From Octadecabacter temperatus (GTDB taxonomy: Bacteria; Pseudomonadota; Alphaproteobacteria; Rhodobacterales; Rhodobacteraceae): 64,000 nucleotides of DNA. Made by a program: the position numbers and the translations under genes. The stretch covers positions 620,001 to 684,000 of the forward strand of contig NZ_CP012160.1 in assembly GCF_001187845.1 (NCBI RefSeq), given 5' to 3'. The notes below the pieces were generated by a model. It was not told where the DNA came from. It did no database searches and worked only from the letters and a program-made list of their open reading frames with translations. The first letter of the stretch is position 1, and each line of letters starts with the position of its first letter. Shown one piece after another: positions 46,088 to 56,036 of this stretch.

Positions 46088-46714
46088 ATGATGAACGCCT
46101 CTGATATTGAACCCCTCTTCACTCGCTCTGACGGCAGTTACCTCTGCGCCCGTTGGGGTCGCCCGATTGTGCCTGTGGTGTTTGGTGTTGAAGACGACAC
46201 CGTGGCCTTGTTGAAAGGCGCGTTTGAGGTGGTTTGCTTGATGGCCGGGCACCAGATGGATGAGATGGACGCTGAGCTTGGCGTCAATGTCATGATGCTG
46301 TTCTGCCGCGATTGGGATGAGCTGACGGGCGTGCCTGATCTGGATCGTTTGGTGCCGGAGCTGGGGGATGTTGTCACGCGGTTGATCAAAGCGGATGCCA
46401 ATCAGTACCGGATATTCCGGTTTGATGAGGCGGGCGCGATCAAGGCTTGTTTCATTTTTCTACGCATGGACGCCGCATTGGAACAGGTGCCCGCCGAGGC
46501 GCTTGCCTTGGGGCAGGCGGTGCAGGCGATTGTTTTGTGGTCGGATGTTGCGTTCAAGACGACGAACCCGTTGGCGATGGCCGACGGCAAGACGGTTTTG
46601 CGCCCCGACATCGCCGAAGTAATCCGCGCGGTTTATGACCCTGTGATGCCCGCCGTGGCGCAGGACGCCAGCCATGCCTTGCGTTTGGCCGCTAGGATTG
46701 AGGTTCCGCAATGA
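46088..46714 (+). CDS. Conserved hypothetical protein upstream of ybgC
   Basis: A 208-residue soluble protein with no recognised domain. It has an N-terminal block YLCARWGRPIVPVVFGVEDD and a central LIKADANQYRIFRFDEAGAI. From memory, similar proteins precede ybgC-tol genes in other Rhodobacteraceae, which argues for a real gene in this operon. Its stop overlaps ybgC by 4 bp. Function unknown. Confidence 0.8.
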   Translation: MMNASDIEPLFTRSDGSYLCARWGRPIVPVVFGVEDDTVALLKGAFEVVCLMAGHQMDEMDAELGVNVMMLFCRDWDELTGVPDLDRLVPELGDVVTRLIKADANQYRIFRFDEAGAIKACFIFLRMDAALEQVPAEALALGQAVQAIVLWSDVAFKTTNPLAMADGKTVLRPDIAEVIRAVYDPVMPAVAQDASHALRLAARIEVPQ

Positions 46715-47100
46715 CACATCGTTTTCCCGTGCGCGTCTATTATGAAGACACCGATTTTGGCGGCATCGTTTATTATGCCAACTACCTTAAATTCATCGAA
46801 CGGGGCCGCAGTGAATGGGTGCGTGAGATGGGGATCGATCAGGTCGCGATGAAGCGGGACGAGGGCGTTGTCTTTGCGGTGCGCCGTGTTGAGGCGGATT
46901 ATCATGCACCTGCGCGGTATGACGACGAGCTAATTGTGACGACCGATGTTGAGGCCGTGACGGGTGCGCGTCTGATTGTGCGCCAAGTGGTTGAACGTGA
47001 TGGCGTGGCACTGTTTAGCGCACTCGTGACCATTGTTGCGATCAACGAAGCGGGCGCGCCGGCCCGTCTTCCGGCGGCTTTTCGCCGAAATCTTCACTGA
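46711..47100 (+). CDS. ybgC: Tol-Pal system acyl-CoA thioesterase YbgC
   Basis: A 129-residue hot-dog thioesterase acting on acyl-CoA, regularly first in tol-pal operons. The catalytic signature is VYYEDTDFGGIVYYANYLKF at the N-terminus with the Asp in YEDTD. It is coupled to the preceding hypothetical gene and 114 bp upstream of tolQ. Confidence 0.96.
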   Translation: MTHRFPVRVYYEDTDFGGIVYYANYLKFIERGRSEWVREMGIDQVAMKRDEGVVFAVRRVEADYHAPARYDDELIVTTDVEAVTGARLIVRQVVERDGVALFSALVTIVAINEAGAPARLPAAFRRNLH

Positions 47101-47214
47101 AAACGCGCCCTAACGCCGATTTGTGCGCGTTTTGTTGGCAATCTTGTGCAAGCTAAGCTACATCTGGTTTTAATCAGAGGCCGAAAATCGGCCCGATAGA
47201 GCAGAGCAGGCGTT

Positions 47215-47883
47215 ATGGAACCAGATTTCACTTTGTGGGGCATGTTTGCCCACGCGACTATTCCCGTACAATTTGTCATGATTATTCTTCTCGTCGCATC
47301 CGTGTGGTGTTGGGCGGTGATCGTGGACAAATGGGTGCAATACCGCAAAGCGCGCGCCGAAGCGCGGGTGTTTGACGAGGCGTTTTGGTCTGGCAATCCA
47401 CTGGACGAGCTGTTCGACAAGATCGGCGCAACGCCGAAGGGCCAGTCTGAAAAGATTTTCGCGTCCGGTATGCTGGAATGGCGCCGCTCGCACCGCCAAG
47501 ATGGCGGGCTGATTGCTGGCGCGACATCGCGTATTGATCGCAACATGGATGTGGCGATTGCCAAAGAAACCGAAAGCCTGCAGCGCGGGCTGACTGTGCT
47601 GGCCACGGTAGGCTCCGCCGCTCCGTTTATCGGGTTGTTTGGTACTGTCATCGGTATCATGAACGCCTTCATTGAAATCGCGGAACAGCAGAACACAAAC
47701 CTTGCAGTCGTTGCGCCTGGTATTGCCGAAGCGTTGCTTGCTACGGGTCTCGGCCTGTTCGCCGCGATCCCAGCGGTTATCTACTATAACAAACTTAGCG
47801 CCGATGCGGACCGGATTGTCAGTGGCTATGAAGCCTTTGCTGATGAGTTTGCTACGATCCTTAGCCGTCAGTTGGACAGCTAA
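47215..47883 (+). CDS. tolQ: Tol-Pal proton-channel subunit TolQ
   Basis: A 222-residue inner-membrane protein homologous to ExbB/MotA with three membrane segments. TM2/TM3 show LATVGSAAPFIGLFGTVIGI and GIAEALLATGLGLFAAIPAV. With TolR it uses the proton-motive force to energise TolA. A hairpin GGCCGA/TCGGCC lies at 47178-47192 in the leader. It is the first of a run of tightly packed tol genes. Confidence 0.98.
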   Translation: MEPDFTLWGMFAHATIPVQFVMIILLVASVWCWAVIVDKWVQYRKARAEARVFDEAFWSGNPLDELFDKIGATPKGQSEKIFASGMLEWRRSHRQDGGLIAGATSRIDRNMDVAIAKETESLQRGLTVLATVGSAAPFIGLFGTVIGIMNAFIEIAEQQNTNLAVVAPGIAEALLATGLGLFAAIPAVIYYNKLSADADRIVSGYEAFADEFATILSRQLDS

Positions 47884-48363
47884 ATGGGCGCGGGTGTCAT
47901 GAAACAAGCCGACGGTGGGGGCGGTCGACGCGCACGTCGTCGCGGCCGTCGTTCCATGCCAATGAGCGAGATTAACGTCACGCCGTTTGTGGACGTAATG
48001 TTGGTGTTGTTGATTATTTTCATGGTGGCGGCACCTTTGTCCGTCGTCGGTGTTCCTGTGCAAACGCCAGAAACGGCCGCCAGCGCATTGCCAACGCCAC
48101 AAGAAGAGCCGCTAACCGTGACGCTAACGGCTGAAGGTGGTGTGTTCATTCAGGAAACCGAAGTTGATCGTTCTGATCTGGTAACGCGCCTGCGCGGGAT
48201 TGCGGATGAGCGCGACAGCGACCAGATTTTCCTGCGGGCTGATGGTGTGAATGCGTGGAACGAAGTGGCGCAGATCATGGGTGCGTTGAACGCGGCCGGA
48301 TTTAACAACATTGGTCTGGTGACAGACATTGGTGGCCCGACGTTGGACGGGTCAGACGGGTAA
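47884..48363 (+). CDS. tolR: Tol-Pal proton-channel subunit TolR
   Basis: A 159-residue single-pass protein of the ExbD/TolR family. The N-terminal helix follows SEINVTPFVDVMLVLLIIFM, with the proton-carrying Asp in FVDVML. The periplasmic domain includes ERDSDQIFLRADGVNAW. It starts directly after the tolQ stop. Confidence 0.97.
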   Translation: MGAGVMKQADGGGGRRARRRGRRSMPMSEINVTPFVDVMLVLLIIFMVAAPLSVVGVPVQTPETAASALPTPQEEPLTVTLTAEGGVFIQETEVDRSDLVTRLRGIADERDSDQIFLRADGVNAWNEVAQIMGALNAAGFNNIGLVTDIGGPTLDGSDG

Positions 48364-48369
48364 ACGCAC

Positions 48370-49491
48370 ATGAGCGTCGGCACCTATCTTTCAGGCACGG
48401 GACACGCGGCGTTGGTCGTGTGGATGGTTGTCGGCTGGGGCATGTCCTCGGAGCCGTTGCCGTTTGAGGTGACGGAAGTGTCTGTTGTGTCGGGCGCTGA
48501 CTTCGCGGCGATGACGCAAGGGGTGCAGCCTGAATTGCCGCCAAGTGAACCTGCCGAGATCGAACAGCCTGTTGTTGAGGATGTAACGCCACCAGCACCT
48601 GAGGTGGAAACACCGCCCGAGGTCGCAGAGCCCCCTCAGCCTGTTGAACCACCTGCGCCCGAAACCCCGCCTGAAGCACCTGATTTGACGGTGCCGGAAA
48701 CTGTCGTGACAGACGTCGCGCCGGATATTCCTGATACGCCAACAATTGTCGCGCCGCCGCCGTCAGCCGAGCTGGGTAGCAGTCTGCGCCCTGTTCCGCG
48801 GCCCGCAACACGTGTCGCACCCGAAATTGTCGCTCCGCCAGAGCCAGACGCGACTGTTGCGCCAGAAGTAGCACAGGCCGCGACGGAGCAATCTGATGCG
48901 CCTGTTGAAGAAGTAACCGAACCCGTCGATGAAACAACCGCCCCAGAAGAGGCTGCGGATCAGATCGTGACGGAAGCAGAAGAGCCCGCATTCGCGCCTG
49001 AGATTTCATCGCGCCCACAAACGCGACCTCAACGCTCTACGCCTGTGGCTGAAACGCCGAGTGAGGATGCGGTTGATCCAGTTGCGGCGGCTTTGGCCGA
49101 AGCGGGCGCTGCGGAAACTACCACGCCTGAACCATCCACCACACCGACCCCTGGTCTGTCAGGTGGGCAATTGTCGGATGGCGATAAATCCGGCTTCCTG
49201 CGCCAAGTCGGGGGGTGTTGGAATACAGGCACCCTGTCCACAGGCGCGCAAAACACCATCATTGATATGGTCTTTGATATGACGCCAGATGGCCGCCCCG
49301 TTAGCGGATCTGTTCGCCTAGATGGGTTCACAGGTGGAAGTGCGGCGGACGCGGATGCGGCGTTCCAAACAGCACGCCGCGCCTTGCTACGCTGCACAGG
49401 GGACACGGGTTACGACCTTCCGCCCGAACAGTACGAGCAATGGCAGCGCGTGATTTTAACGGTTGATCCAACAGCGATGAGGCAGCGGTAA
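48370..49491 (+). CDS. tolA: Tol-Pal linker protein TolA
   Basis: A 373-residue protein: an N-terminal membrane anchor (ALVVWMVVGWGMSS), a long Pro/Glu/Ala-rich central region (about residues 45-260) instead of the enterobacterial Ala/Lys helix, and a compact C-terminal domain. The latter has two cysteines in GGCWNTGTLS and ALLRCTGDTGYDLP, ending EQYEQWQRVILTVDP. It links TolQR to Pal/TolB. The gene ends one base into the start of a second gene encoding a copy of the C-terminal domain. Confidence 0.93.
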   Translation: MSVGTYLSGTGHAALVVWMVVGWGMSSEPLPFEVTEVSVVSGADFAAMTQGVQPELPPSEPAEIEQPVVEDVTPPAPEVETPPEVAEPPQPVEPPAPETPPEAPDLTVPETVVTDVAPDIPDTPTIVAPPPSAELGSSLRPVPRPATRVAPEIVAPPEPDATVAPEVAQAATEQSDAPVEEVTEPVDETTAPEEAADQIVTEAEEPAFAPEISSRPQTRPQRSTPVAETPSEDAVDPVAAALAEAGAAETTTPEPSTTPTPGLSGGQLSDGDKSGFLRQVGGCWNTGTLSTGAQNTIIDMVFDMTPDGRPVSGSVRLDGFTGGSAADADAAFQTARRALLRCTGDTGYDLPPEQYEQWQRVILTVDPTAMRQR

Positions 49492-49880
49492 TGCGGGTCT
49501 TGGCAATAATTCTTTCGCTTTTGGCGACCATTGCGGCGGCCGATCATGGCACGGAAACCCAACAAAGCGGCCCGAGCCTTGGAAGCCAAGTTTGGCTGGA
49601 TAGTTTTCAGGCGCAGATTGCTCAGTGTTATAGCCCCGGTGGTAACACCAGTAGGCCCGTTGCGTTTGCAGCGGTCAGTTTTCAAATGGCACCGAACACG
49701 CGCCCGTTTGCGCAAACCATTCAACTCAGCGCGCCATCTGGCCGTGCAGGCGAAGCGCAAGCGCTTGAAGCTGCGCGCCGTGCGATTACGCGGTGCGGCC
49801 AGAATGGGTATGACTTGCCGCTCGATCAGTTTTCGCAGTGGCAGTTCGTTGAAATCAGGTTCTTTTACTATGTTCCATAG
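49491..49880 (+). CDS. Free-standing TolA C-terminal-domain protein, exported
   Basis: A 129-residue protein with a signal peptide (RVLAIILSLLATIAAADH) followed directly by a domain similar to the TolA C-terminus: FQAQIAQCYSPGG, ALEAARRAITRCGQNGYDLP and DQFSQWQFVEIRF correspond to the TolA segments with the same two cysteines and GYDLP..Q..QW. There is no membrane anchor or proline-rich linker. It overlaps tolA by 1 bp and precedes tolB by 93 bp. Likely a periplasmic duplicate of the Pal/TolB-contacting domain; its job is unknown. Confidence 0.82.
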   Translation: MRVLAIILSLLATIAAADHGTETQQSGPSLGSQVWLDSFQAQIAQCYSPGGNTSRPVAFAAVSFQMAPNTRPFAQTIQLSAPSGRAGEAQALEAARRAITRCGQNGYDLPLDQFSQWQFVEIRFFYYVP

Positions 49881-49973
49881 ATCGAAAGACGGCCACAGGG
49901 CTGGAATGAGCGAAAAGTGGCGTGCAGTGATCCGCCGAGCAAAAAACTCCCCGTTGAAAAGAGGGGTAATTAA

Positions 49974-51314
49974 GTGAGTATACGCGCCATGATGACCAAA
50001 TTAATGACCGCAATCGCCGCGATGATGATCGCACTTGTTTCCGTCACTGCTGCGCAAGCGCAGGAACCGCTACGCCTAACGTTGCGCGATGGTGTGATCG
50101 AGGCGCTGCCCTTTGCGATACCAAACTTTCAAGCGGAAGTTGCTGGGTCCGAACAGATGGCTGCCGATATCAGCCGTGTGATCGCAGAAGATTTGAATGG
50201 CACGGGCTTGTTCCGCCAGATCCAAAGTTCATCGTTCATCTCTACTCCGGCAGGTTTCGGCAGTCCGATTGAATTCGCCGATTGGCGCGCGATCAATGCG
50301 CAGGCGTTGGTGACGGGCGCTGTGGCGGTGAATGGCAGCCAAGTGACCGTGAAATTCCGCCTTTATGATGTGTTCTCAGGCGCTGAAATGGGTGAGGGGT
50401 TGCAGTTTGCAGGCACCACCGATGGCTGGCGTCGTATGTCGCATAAAGTGGCAGATGTCGTTTACTCCCGCATCACGGGTGAGGCCGGATATTTCGACAG
50501 CCGCATCGTTTATGTCGCAGAAACTGGCCCTAAGGATGACCGCGCAAAACGTCTTGCGATCATGGATTACGACGGCGCGAATGTGCAGTATTTGACCGAC
50601 AGCAGCGCGATTGTGCTGGCGCCGCGTTTCTCGGCAACGGGCGATCGCGTGCTATATACCAGTTATGAAAGCGGATTTCCGCGCATCAACGTACTTGATG
50701 TCGCAACCGTTGGCCGCCAACAATTGACGACTGCGCCGGGCGATATGGCGTTCTCGCCGCGCTTTAGCCTTGATGGGCGTCAGGTGATTTACAGCCTCAT
50801 CAACGGCGGCAACACAGACATCTACCGCACGGATTTGGCGACGGGTCAAAACACCCGACTGACCAACACACCTGCAATCGAAACCGCACCAAGCTTTAGC
50901 CCAGATGGCAGCCAGATCGTGTTTGAAAGCGACCGCTCCGGCACCCAGCAGCTATATGTCATGTCGGCCAATGGTGGCGAACCACAACGTATTTCCTTTG
51001 GAAATGGGCGTTATGGCACCCCTGTTTGGTCCCCGCGCGGTGATTTGATCGCCTTTACCAAGCAAGAGTCCGGCCGCTTCCACATTGGCGTAATGCGCAC
51101 CGATGGAACCGAAGAACGTCTTTTGACCTCGTCCTTCTTGGATGAGGGTCCGACATGGGCGCCAAACGGTCGCGTCATCATGTTCGGGCGGGAAACCCAA
51201 GGTGAAAACGGTACGACTGCGCTTTATTCTGTTGATATCACGGGCCGCAACCTGCGCCGCGTCAGCACGCCACAAGGTGGCTCTGATCCGTCGTGGGGGC
51301 CCTTGCAGCGGTAA
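49974..51314 (+). CDS. tolB: Tol-Pal periplasmic protein TolB
   Basis: A 446-residue periplasmic protein with a signal peptide ([15 protein letters not shown]), an N-terminal alpha/beta domain and a six-bladed propeller with [24 protein letters not shown] blade repeats. It binds Pal and, through the N-terminus, TolA. The GTG start at 49974 has GAGGGG upstream; an ATG at 49989 is the alternative. Confidence 0.97.
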   Translation: MSIRAMMTKLMTAIAAMMIALVSVTAAQAQEPLRLTLRDGVIEALPFAIPNFQAEVAGSEQMAADISRVIAEDLNGTGLFRQIQSSSFISTPAGFGSPIEFADWRAINAQALVTGAVAVNGSQVTVKFRLYDVFSGAEMGEGLQFAGTTDGWRRMSHKVADVVYSRITGEAGYFDSRIVYVAETGPKDDRAKRLAIMDYDGANVQYLTDSSAIVLAPRFSATGDRVLYTSYESGFPRINVLDVATVGRQQLTTAPGDMAFSPRFSLDGRQVIYSLINGGNTDIYRTDLATGQNTRLTNTPAIETAPSFSPDGSQIVFESDRSGTQQLYVMSANGGEPQRISFGNGRYGTPVWSPRGDLIAFTKQESGRFHIGVMRTDGTEERLLTSSFLDEGPTWAPNGRVIMFGRETQGENGTTALYSVDITGRNLRRVSTPQGGSDPSWGPLQR

Positions 51315-51406
51315 AAGGGCGCGATCACGCATTCGCGATTCTCAATTGCAAAAAGGCGTGATAGAGTCGCCGCAACGAGCAAACAAAAAAATAACGGGAC
51401 AGACCC

Positions 51407-51943
51407 ATGAAACATTTTATCAAAGCCGCACTGGTGATTGGCGCATTGACGCTAAGCGCCTGTACCAACGCTGACAGGTTTGACAACGCCGACGCGGTTG
51501 ATCTGAACGCGCAGAACGGTTTGAACACGCCAGTCAACATTGACCAAACTGGTCTGACAGGCGCAAACGACCCATCCAGCCCGCAGTTCTTTAGCCAAAC
51601 AATTGGCGATCGCGTGTTGTTTGAAGTCGATACATCCACGCTGACAGCAGCAGGTCGCGCAACTTTGGACGGGCAAGCCGGTTGGTTGGCTACGAATTCC
51701 GATTACCTCGCCGTGATCGAAGGCCACGCAGACGAGCAGGGCACACGTGAATACAACCTCGCACTGGGTGCACGTCGCGCCAACGCAGTGCGCGAGTATC
51801 TGGTGTCCAAAGGTCTGGCGGCAAGCCGAATTCGCACCGTGTCTTATGGTAAAGAACGCCCACTTGAGGTCTGTTCAGCCGAAAGCTGCTATGCGCAAAA
51901 CCGCCGCGCTGTGACCATCATTTCTATTGGTCAGAATAGCTAA
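51407..51943 (+). CDS. pal: Peptidoglycan-associated lipoprotein Pal
   Basis: A 178-residue outer-membrane lipoprotein. The signal peptide ends in the lipobox LSAC (cysteine near residue 22), and the OmpA-like peptidoglycan-binding domain includes VLFEVDTSTLTAAGRATLD and IEGHADEQGTREYNLALGA. It links the outer membrane to the cell wall and is a substrate of Lgt. It follows tolB by 92 bp. Confidence 0.98.
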   Translation: MKHFIKAALVIGALTLSACTNADRFDNADAVDLNAQNGLNTPVNIDQTGLTGANDPSSPQFFSQTIGDRVLFEVDTSTLTAAGRATLDGQAGWLATNSDYLAVIEGHADEQGTREYNLALGARRANAVREYLVSKGLAASRIRTVSYGKERPLEVCSAESCYAQNRRAVTIISIGQNS

Positions 51944-51962
51944 GTTCTTTCTGGGGGAAGAC

Positions 51963-52778
51963 ATGTTTCGCACTTTTGCACTTATTCTAGCGATGGCCGT
52001 CCCTGCAGGGGCGGCTTTTGCACAAGATCAAACACTCGCTGATATTCGCACTGAGTTGTCGTCGCTTTATGGTGATGTGACCGCGCTGCGCAGCGAGCTT
52101 GTGGCCTCTGGTCAGGCTGGGCAGGGCGCGACTGGATCGACGCCGCTGGATCGTTTGAACTCGATCGAGGCAGAGCTGACACGTCTGACATCCAAGACCG
52201 AAGAACTCGAATTCCGTATCACGCGCATCACGCGTGATGGCACCAACCGCATTGGCGACCTTGAATTCCGTCTGTGCGAATTGGAAGCGGGCTGCGATAT
52301 TGGCACCCTTGGTGACACGCCGTCCCTTGGTGGTGTTGATGTTGAGCCAACGGCCCCTGCAGTTGAAACCGTACCTAATTCTGGCCCGTCGCTTGCGATT
52401 GGCGAACAGGAAGACTTCACGCGGGCGCAGGAGGCGCTCGCCTCTGGTGACTTTCGCAGCGCCGTTGACCTCCTTGCGACCTTCAATGAGAGCTATCCGG
52501 GCAGCCCTGTAGCGGCCGATGCGCATTTCCTGCGCGGTCAAGCGTTTGAGCAATTGGGCGAGACAACCAATGCAGCGCGCGCCTATTTGGCGGCGTTCAG
52601 CGGCAACCCTGAAGGGTCAGTTGCACCTGCCGCGTTGACCAAGCTCGGCAAGTCGCTTGCGGCATTGGGGCAGCAGCAAGATGCCTGCGTCACTTTGGGC
52701 GAAGTCGCGACGCGCTTTCCGGGTACGCCGGAAGTTGGTGAAGCCGCACAGGCGATGGCGACACTCGGCTGTGGCTGA
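51963..52778 (+). CDS. cpoB: Cell division coordinator CpoB (YbgF)
   Basis: A 271-residue periplasmic protein with a signal peptide, an N-terminal coiled coil (LADIRTELSSLYGDVTALRS and STPLDRLNSIEAELTRLTS) and C-terminal TPR repeats (FTRAQEALASGDFRSAVDLL onward). By family it coordinates peptidoglycan synthesis with outer-membrane constriction. The ATG at 51963 follows GGGGAAGAC. It overlaps tilS by 8 bp. Confidence 0.95.
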   Translation: MFRTFALILAMAVPAGAAFAQDQTLADIRTELSSLYGDVTALRSELVASGQAGQGATGSTPLDRLNSIEAELTRLTSKTEELEFRITRITRDGTNRIGDLEFRLCELEAGCDIGTLGDTPSLGGVDVEPTAPAVETVPNSGPSLAIGEQEDFTRAQEALASGDFRSAVDLLATFNESYPGSPVAADAHFLRGQAFEQLGETTNAARAYLAAFSGNPEGSVAPAALTKLGKSLAALGQQQDACVTLGEVATRFPGTPEVGEAAQAMATLGCG

Positions 52779-54039
52779 GGCCGATCTGTCTGCTGTTGCG
52801 CAGGCGATTGCCGATTTTTGCCACCACTATCATGACCGTTCGAATTATTCCGTAGCTGTCGCCGTTTCCGGTGGCAGTGATAGTGTTGCGCTTTTGCTTG
52901 GCGCTGTTGAGCTTGCTGCGACACAAGGTGCGACGGTGCATGGGGTTACAGTTGATCATGGGTTAAGGCCCGAGGCCGCGGCTGAGGCGCAGTGGGTCGC
53001 GGAGCTATGCAAAAAACATGGCGCACTTCACACCACATTGACGGTTCCGAATTTGACGAAGGGGACAGGGCTACAGGCCCGCGCACGGGATGCACGCTAC
53101 GCTGCCCTGATCGAATGGGCGCGCACGCAAAAGAACCTTCCGGTATTGCTGGGTCATACGCAGAATGATGTGGCTGAGACGTTCCTGATGCGGATCGCAC
53201 GCGGTTCTGGCACGGCCGGGCTGGCTGAAATGCGACCGGATTTCAAACGAGATGGCATTCAATTCTCGAGACCACTGACCAAGTTTGAGCGTGAAGACTT
53301 ACGAACGTGGCTGGGCGAGTTGGGGCAGGATTGGATCGATGACCCTAGCAACGATGATGACACCTATGACCGCGTGAAAATCCGCAAGTTGTTACCGCAA
53401 CTGGCGCAGGCCGGTCTGAGCGTTGAGAAGTTATCTGCAGCCGCTGGTCATATTCGAGACGCGCAAACCGCGTTGGAAGACGACACCTCAGAAATTTTGC
53501 GCCGTGCGGTGACGATTGATAATGGCGACGCGCTGGTCGATCTCACAAAATTGCCCGGACCCGCGTTTGAACGGCGCAGGCGGGTGATCATGGCGTTGCT
53601 ACGCTGGGTTGGGGGGAAAGCCTATGACCCGCGTGGAAAGGAACAATGGCGTTTATTGCAAATCCTTGGCTCTAATGAGGGGCCAAAGAACGTGACGCGC
53701 ACGTTGTCGGGCGTGATGATGCGTCGCGATGATGCGCCTGTGGTCCGGTTTTCACGGGAATACGCGGTGGTCAGCGAGTTACAAACGCGCAGCGATGAGG
53801 TTTGGGATCGGTGGGCCATCGACGGTCCGCATGCGCCTAATCTATGCATTCGCGCGCTTGGTGAGTCTCTTAAAGACGTGCCCGATTGGCGCGATGTTGG
53901 TCTGCCACGCAGCAGTCTAATGGCATCCCCTGCGGTCTTTGACGGTGAAACGCTCATTTCTGCGCCTGTTGCAGGGCTACAGAACGGATTTAACGCGCGC
54001 ATTGTCGCGGATTTCGAGTCTTTCCTGCTTTCCCGTTGA
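52771..54039 (+). CDS. tilS: tRNA(Ile)-lysidine synthase
   Basis: Converts the wobble C of tRNA-Ile(CAU) to lysidine. The 422-residue protein has the PP-loop SGGSDSVALLLGAVE and the motif GHTQNDVAETFLMRIARGSG. The GTG at 52771 (VAEADLSAVAQ) is chosen because it overlaps the end of cpoB by 8 bp, giving coupling; the longer frame upstream is out of conserved sequence and lies inside cpoB. Tight linkage to ftsH downstream is typical of alphaproteobacteria. Confidence 0.94.
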   Translation: MAEADLSAVAQAIADFCHHYHDRSNYSVAVAVSGGSDSVALLLGAVELAATQGATVHGVTVDHGLRPEAAAEAQWVAELCKKHGALHTTLTVPNLTKGTGLQARARDARYAALIEWARTQKNLPVLLGHTQNDVAETFLMRIARGSGTAGLAEMRPDFKRDGIQFSRPLTKFEREDLRTWLGELGQDWIDDPSNDDDTYDRVKIRKLLPQLAQAGLSVEKLSAAAGHIRDAQTALEDDTSEILRRAVTIDNGDALVDLTKLPGPAFERRRRVIMALLRWVGGKAYDPRGKEQWRLLQILGSNEGPKNVTRTLSGVMMRRDDAPVVRFSREYAVVSELQTRSDEVWDRWAIDGPHAPNLCIRALGESLKDVPDWRDVGLPRSSLMASPAVFDGETLISAPVAGLQNGFNARIVADFESFLLSR

Positions 54040-54125
54040 ACTCGGCTTTTTAGCCTCTATCTTATGGACGTGGCCCCCAAATCTGTGGTTTGAGGGCCAA
54101 AAGCTTTTCAAAGGAGTCTCGCGCT

Positions 54126-56036
54126 TTGGGCAACGCACGTAATCTGGCCTTCTGGGTCGTTCTTTTCGTTCTGGTCATTTCTCTGTTCAACCTGTTCGGG
54201 CAAGGGCAGGGTACGCAAGCCAACAACGAGAAGATGTATTCCGAATTTGTGCAGTCTGTTGAGGCTGGCGCAGTGGCGGAAGCCAATATCGACGGCGAAA
54301 CCATCCGCTACCGCGGTTCCGACAACCGCACCTATTTCGCAATTCTGCCGGAAGACGCCGAAGTGACGAACCTGTTGATCGAAAACGGTGTTCCACTGAC
54401 CGCTGAATCCCAAGAGCAATCTGGCCTGACGACATTCCTTGTCGGCCTGTTGCCGTTCCTGTTGCTGATCGGTGTGTGGATCTACTTCATGAACCGCATG
54501 CAGGGTGGTGGCAAAGGTGGCGCGATGGGCTTTGGGAAATCCAAGGCCAAGATGCTGACCGAAAAAGAAGGCCGTGTGACGTTTGATGATGTTGCGGGCA
54601 TTGATGAAGCCAAGGAAGAGCTGGAAGAGATCGTTGAGTTCTTGCGCAATCCGCAGAAGTTCAGCCGCCTTGGTGGTAAAATTCCAAAAGGCGCGCTGCT
54701 TGTTGGCCCTCCGGGTACGGGTAAAACACTGCTGGCACGCGCGATTGCGGGTGAGGCGGGTGTACCGTTCTTCACGATCTCCGGTTCCGACTTTGTTGAA
54801 ATGTTCGTTGGTGTTGGTGCATCCCGAGTGCGCGACATGTTCGAGCAGGCCAAAAAGAACGCGCCGTGCATTATCTTTATCGATGAGATCGATGCGGTGG
54901 GTCGTGCTCGTGGTGTTGGGATGGGCGGCGGCAACGACGAACGTGAGCAAACATTGAACCAGCTTTTGGTTGAGATGGATGGCTTTGAATCCAATGAGGG
55001 CGTGATCATTCTGGCCGCGACCAACCGTAAAGACGTGTTGGACCCAGCGTTGCTGCGTCCGGGTCGTTTTGACCGGAACGTGACTGTGGGCAACCCAGAC
55101 ATCAAAGGCCGTGAGAAGATCCTCGGAGTGCATGCGCGTAAAGTGCCGCTTGGTCCTGACGTTGATCTGCGCATTATTGCACGTGGCTCCCCTGGATTTT
55201 CCGGTGCGGACCTTGCGAACCTTGTGAACGAGGCTGCGCTGACGGCAGCACGTGTCGGGCGACGGTTTGTTGCAATGGCTGATTTCGAATCCGCCAAAGA
55301 CAAGATCATGATGGGGGCCGAGCGCCGCTCTATGATCATGACGGACGCGCAAAAAGAAATGACGGCTTACCATGAGGCTGGCCATGCGGTTGTCGGTATT
55401 ACGCTGCCGAAATGTGACCCCGTCTATAAGGCGACGATCATTCCGCGCGGTGGTGCCTTGGGCATGGTGATGAGCTTGCCTGAAATGGACCGTCTGAATA
55501 TGTTCCGCGATGAGTGCCATCAGCGACTTGCGATGACGATGGCTGGTAAAGCCGCCGAAGTGATCAAATACGGTGAAGACCAAGTGTCCAACGGCCCAGC
55601 CGGTGACATCCAGCAGGCCAGCCAGTTGGCCCGTGCAATGATCATGCGTTGGGGCATGTCCGACAAAGTCGGGAACATCGACTACGCTGAAGCCCATGAA
55701 GGGTATCAGGGGAACACTGCTGGGTTCTCGGTTTCGGCCGATACTAAGGGTGTCATTGAAGATGAGGTTAAAGCGTTCATCGACCAAGGCTTCCAGAAGG
55801 CGATGGAAATCCTGACGGAGAAGAACGAAGAGTTCGAACGTCTGGGCCAAGGCCTGTTGGAATACGAAACACTGACCGGTGCTGAGATTAAGCGCGTCAT
55901 GGCGGGTGAAACGCTGAACCGCGACGATGAAGACGATGGTTTGGATATTCCGCCAACGTCTGGCAGTTCGGCGACGGCGGTTCCAAAGACCAAGCCGCGC
56001 AAGCCCAAAGGCGACTTAAATCCAGAGACCACTTAA
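54126..56036 (+). CDS. ftsH: ATP-dependent zinc metalloprotease FtsH
   Basis: A membrane-anchored AAA+ protease degrading membrane and regulatory proteins. The 636-residue protein has two membrane helices ([17 protein letters not shown] and [19 protein letters not shown]), Walker [17 protein letters not shown], Walker [12 protein letters not shown], the [23 protein letters not shown] and the zinc site HEAGHAVVG. The TTG at 54126 is taken as start because AAAGGAG lies 9 bases upstream and the protein then begins like other family members. Confidence 0.97.
   Translation: MGNARNLAFWVVLFVLVISLFNLFGQGQGTQANNEKMYSEFVQSVEAGAVAEANIDGETIRYRGSDNRTYFAILPEDAEVTNLLIENGVPLTAESQEQSGLTTFLVGLLPFLLLIGVWIYFMNRMQGGGKGGAMGFGKSKAKMLTEKEGRVTFDDVAGIDEAKEELEEIVEFLRNPQKFSRLGGKIPKGALLVGPPGTGKTLLARAIAGEAGVPFFTISGSDFVEMFVGVGASRVRDMFEQAKKNAPCIIFIDEIDAVGRARGVGMGGGNDEREQTLNQLLVEMDGFESNEGVIILAATNRKDVLDPALLRPGRFDRNVTVGNPDIKGREKILGVHARKVPLGPDVDLRIIARGSPGFSGADLANLVNEAALTAARVGRRFVAMADFESAKDKIMMGAERRSMIMTDAQKEMTAYHEAGHAVVGITLPKCDPVYKATIIPRGGALGMVMSLPEMDRLNMFRDECHQRLAMTMAGKAAEVIKYGEDQVSNGPAGDIQQASQLARAMIMRWGMSDKVGNIDYAEAHEGYQGNTAGFSVSADTKGVIEDEVKAFIDQGFQKAMEILTEKNEEFERLGQGLLEYETLTGAEIKRVMAGETLNRDDEDDGLDIPPTSGSSATAVPKTKPRKPKGDLNPETT

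Noticed and set aside
49531..49977. A 148-codon frame overlapping the TolA-like gene
   Set aside because: It is out of frame with a gene supported by homology to TolA and by a signal peptide; its product is a basic low-complexity protein.
54108..55850. A 580-codon open frame antisense to ftsH
   Set aside because: Same explanation as for groEL: a shadow of strong codon bias in a conserved gene, no ribosome-binding site and no domain.
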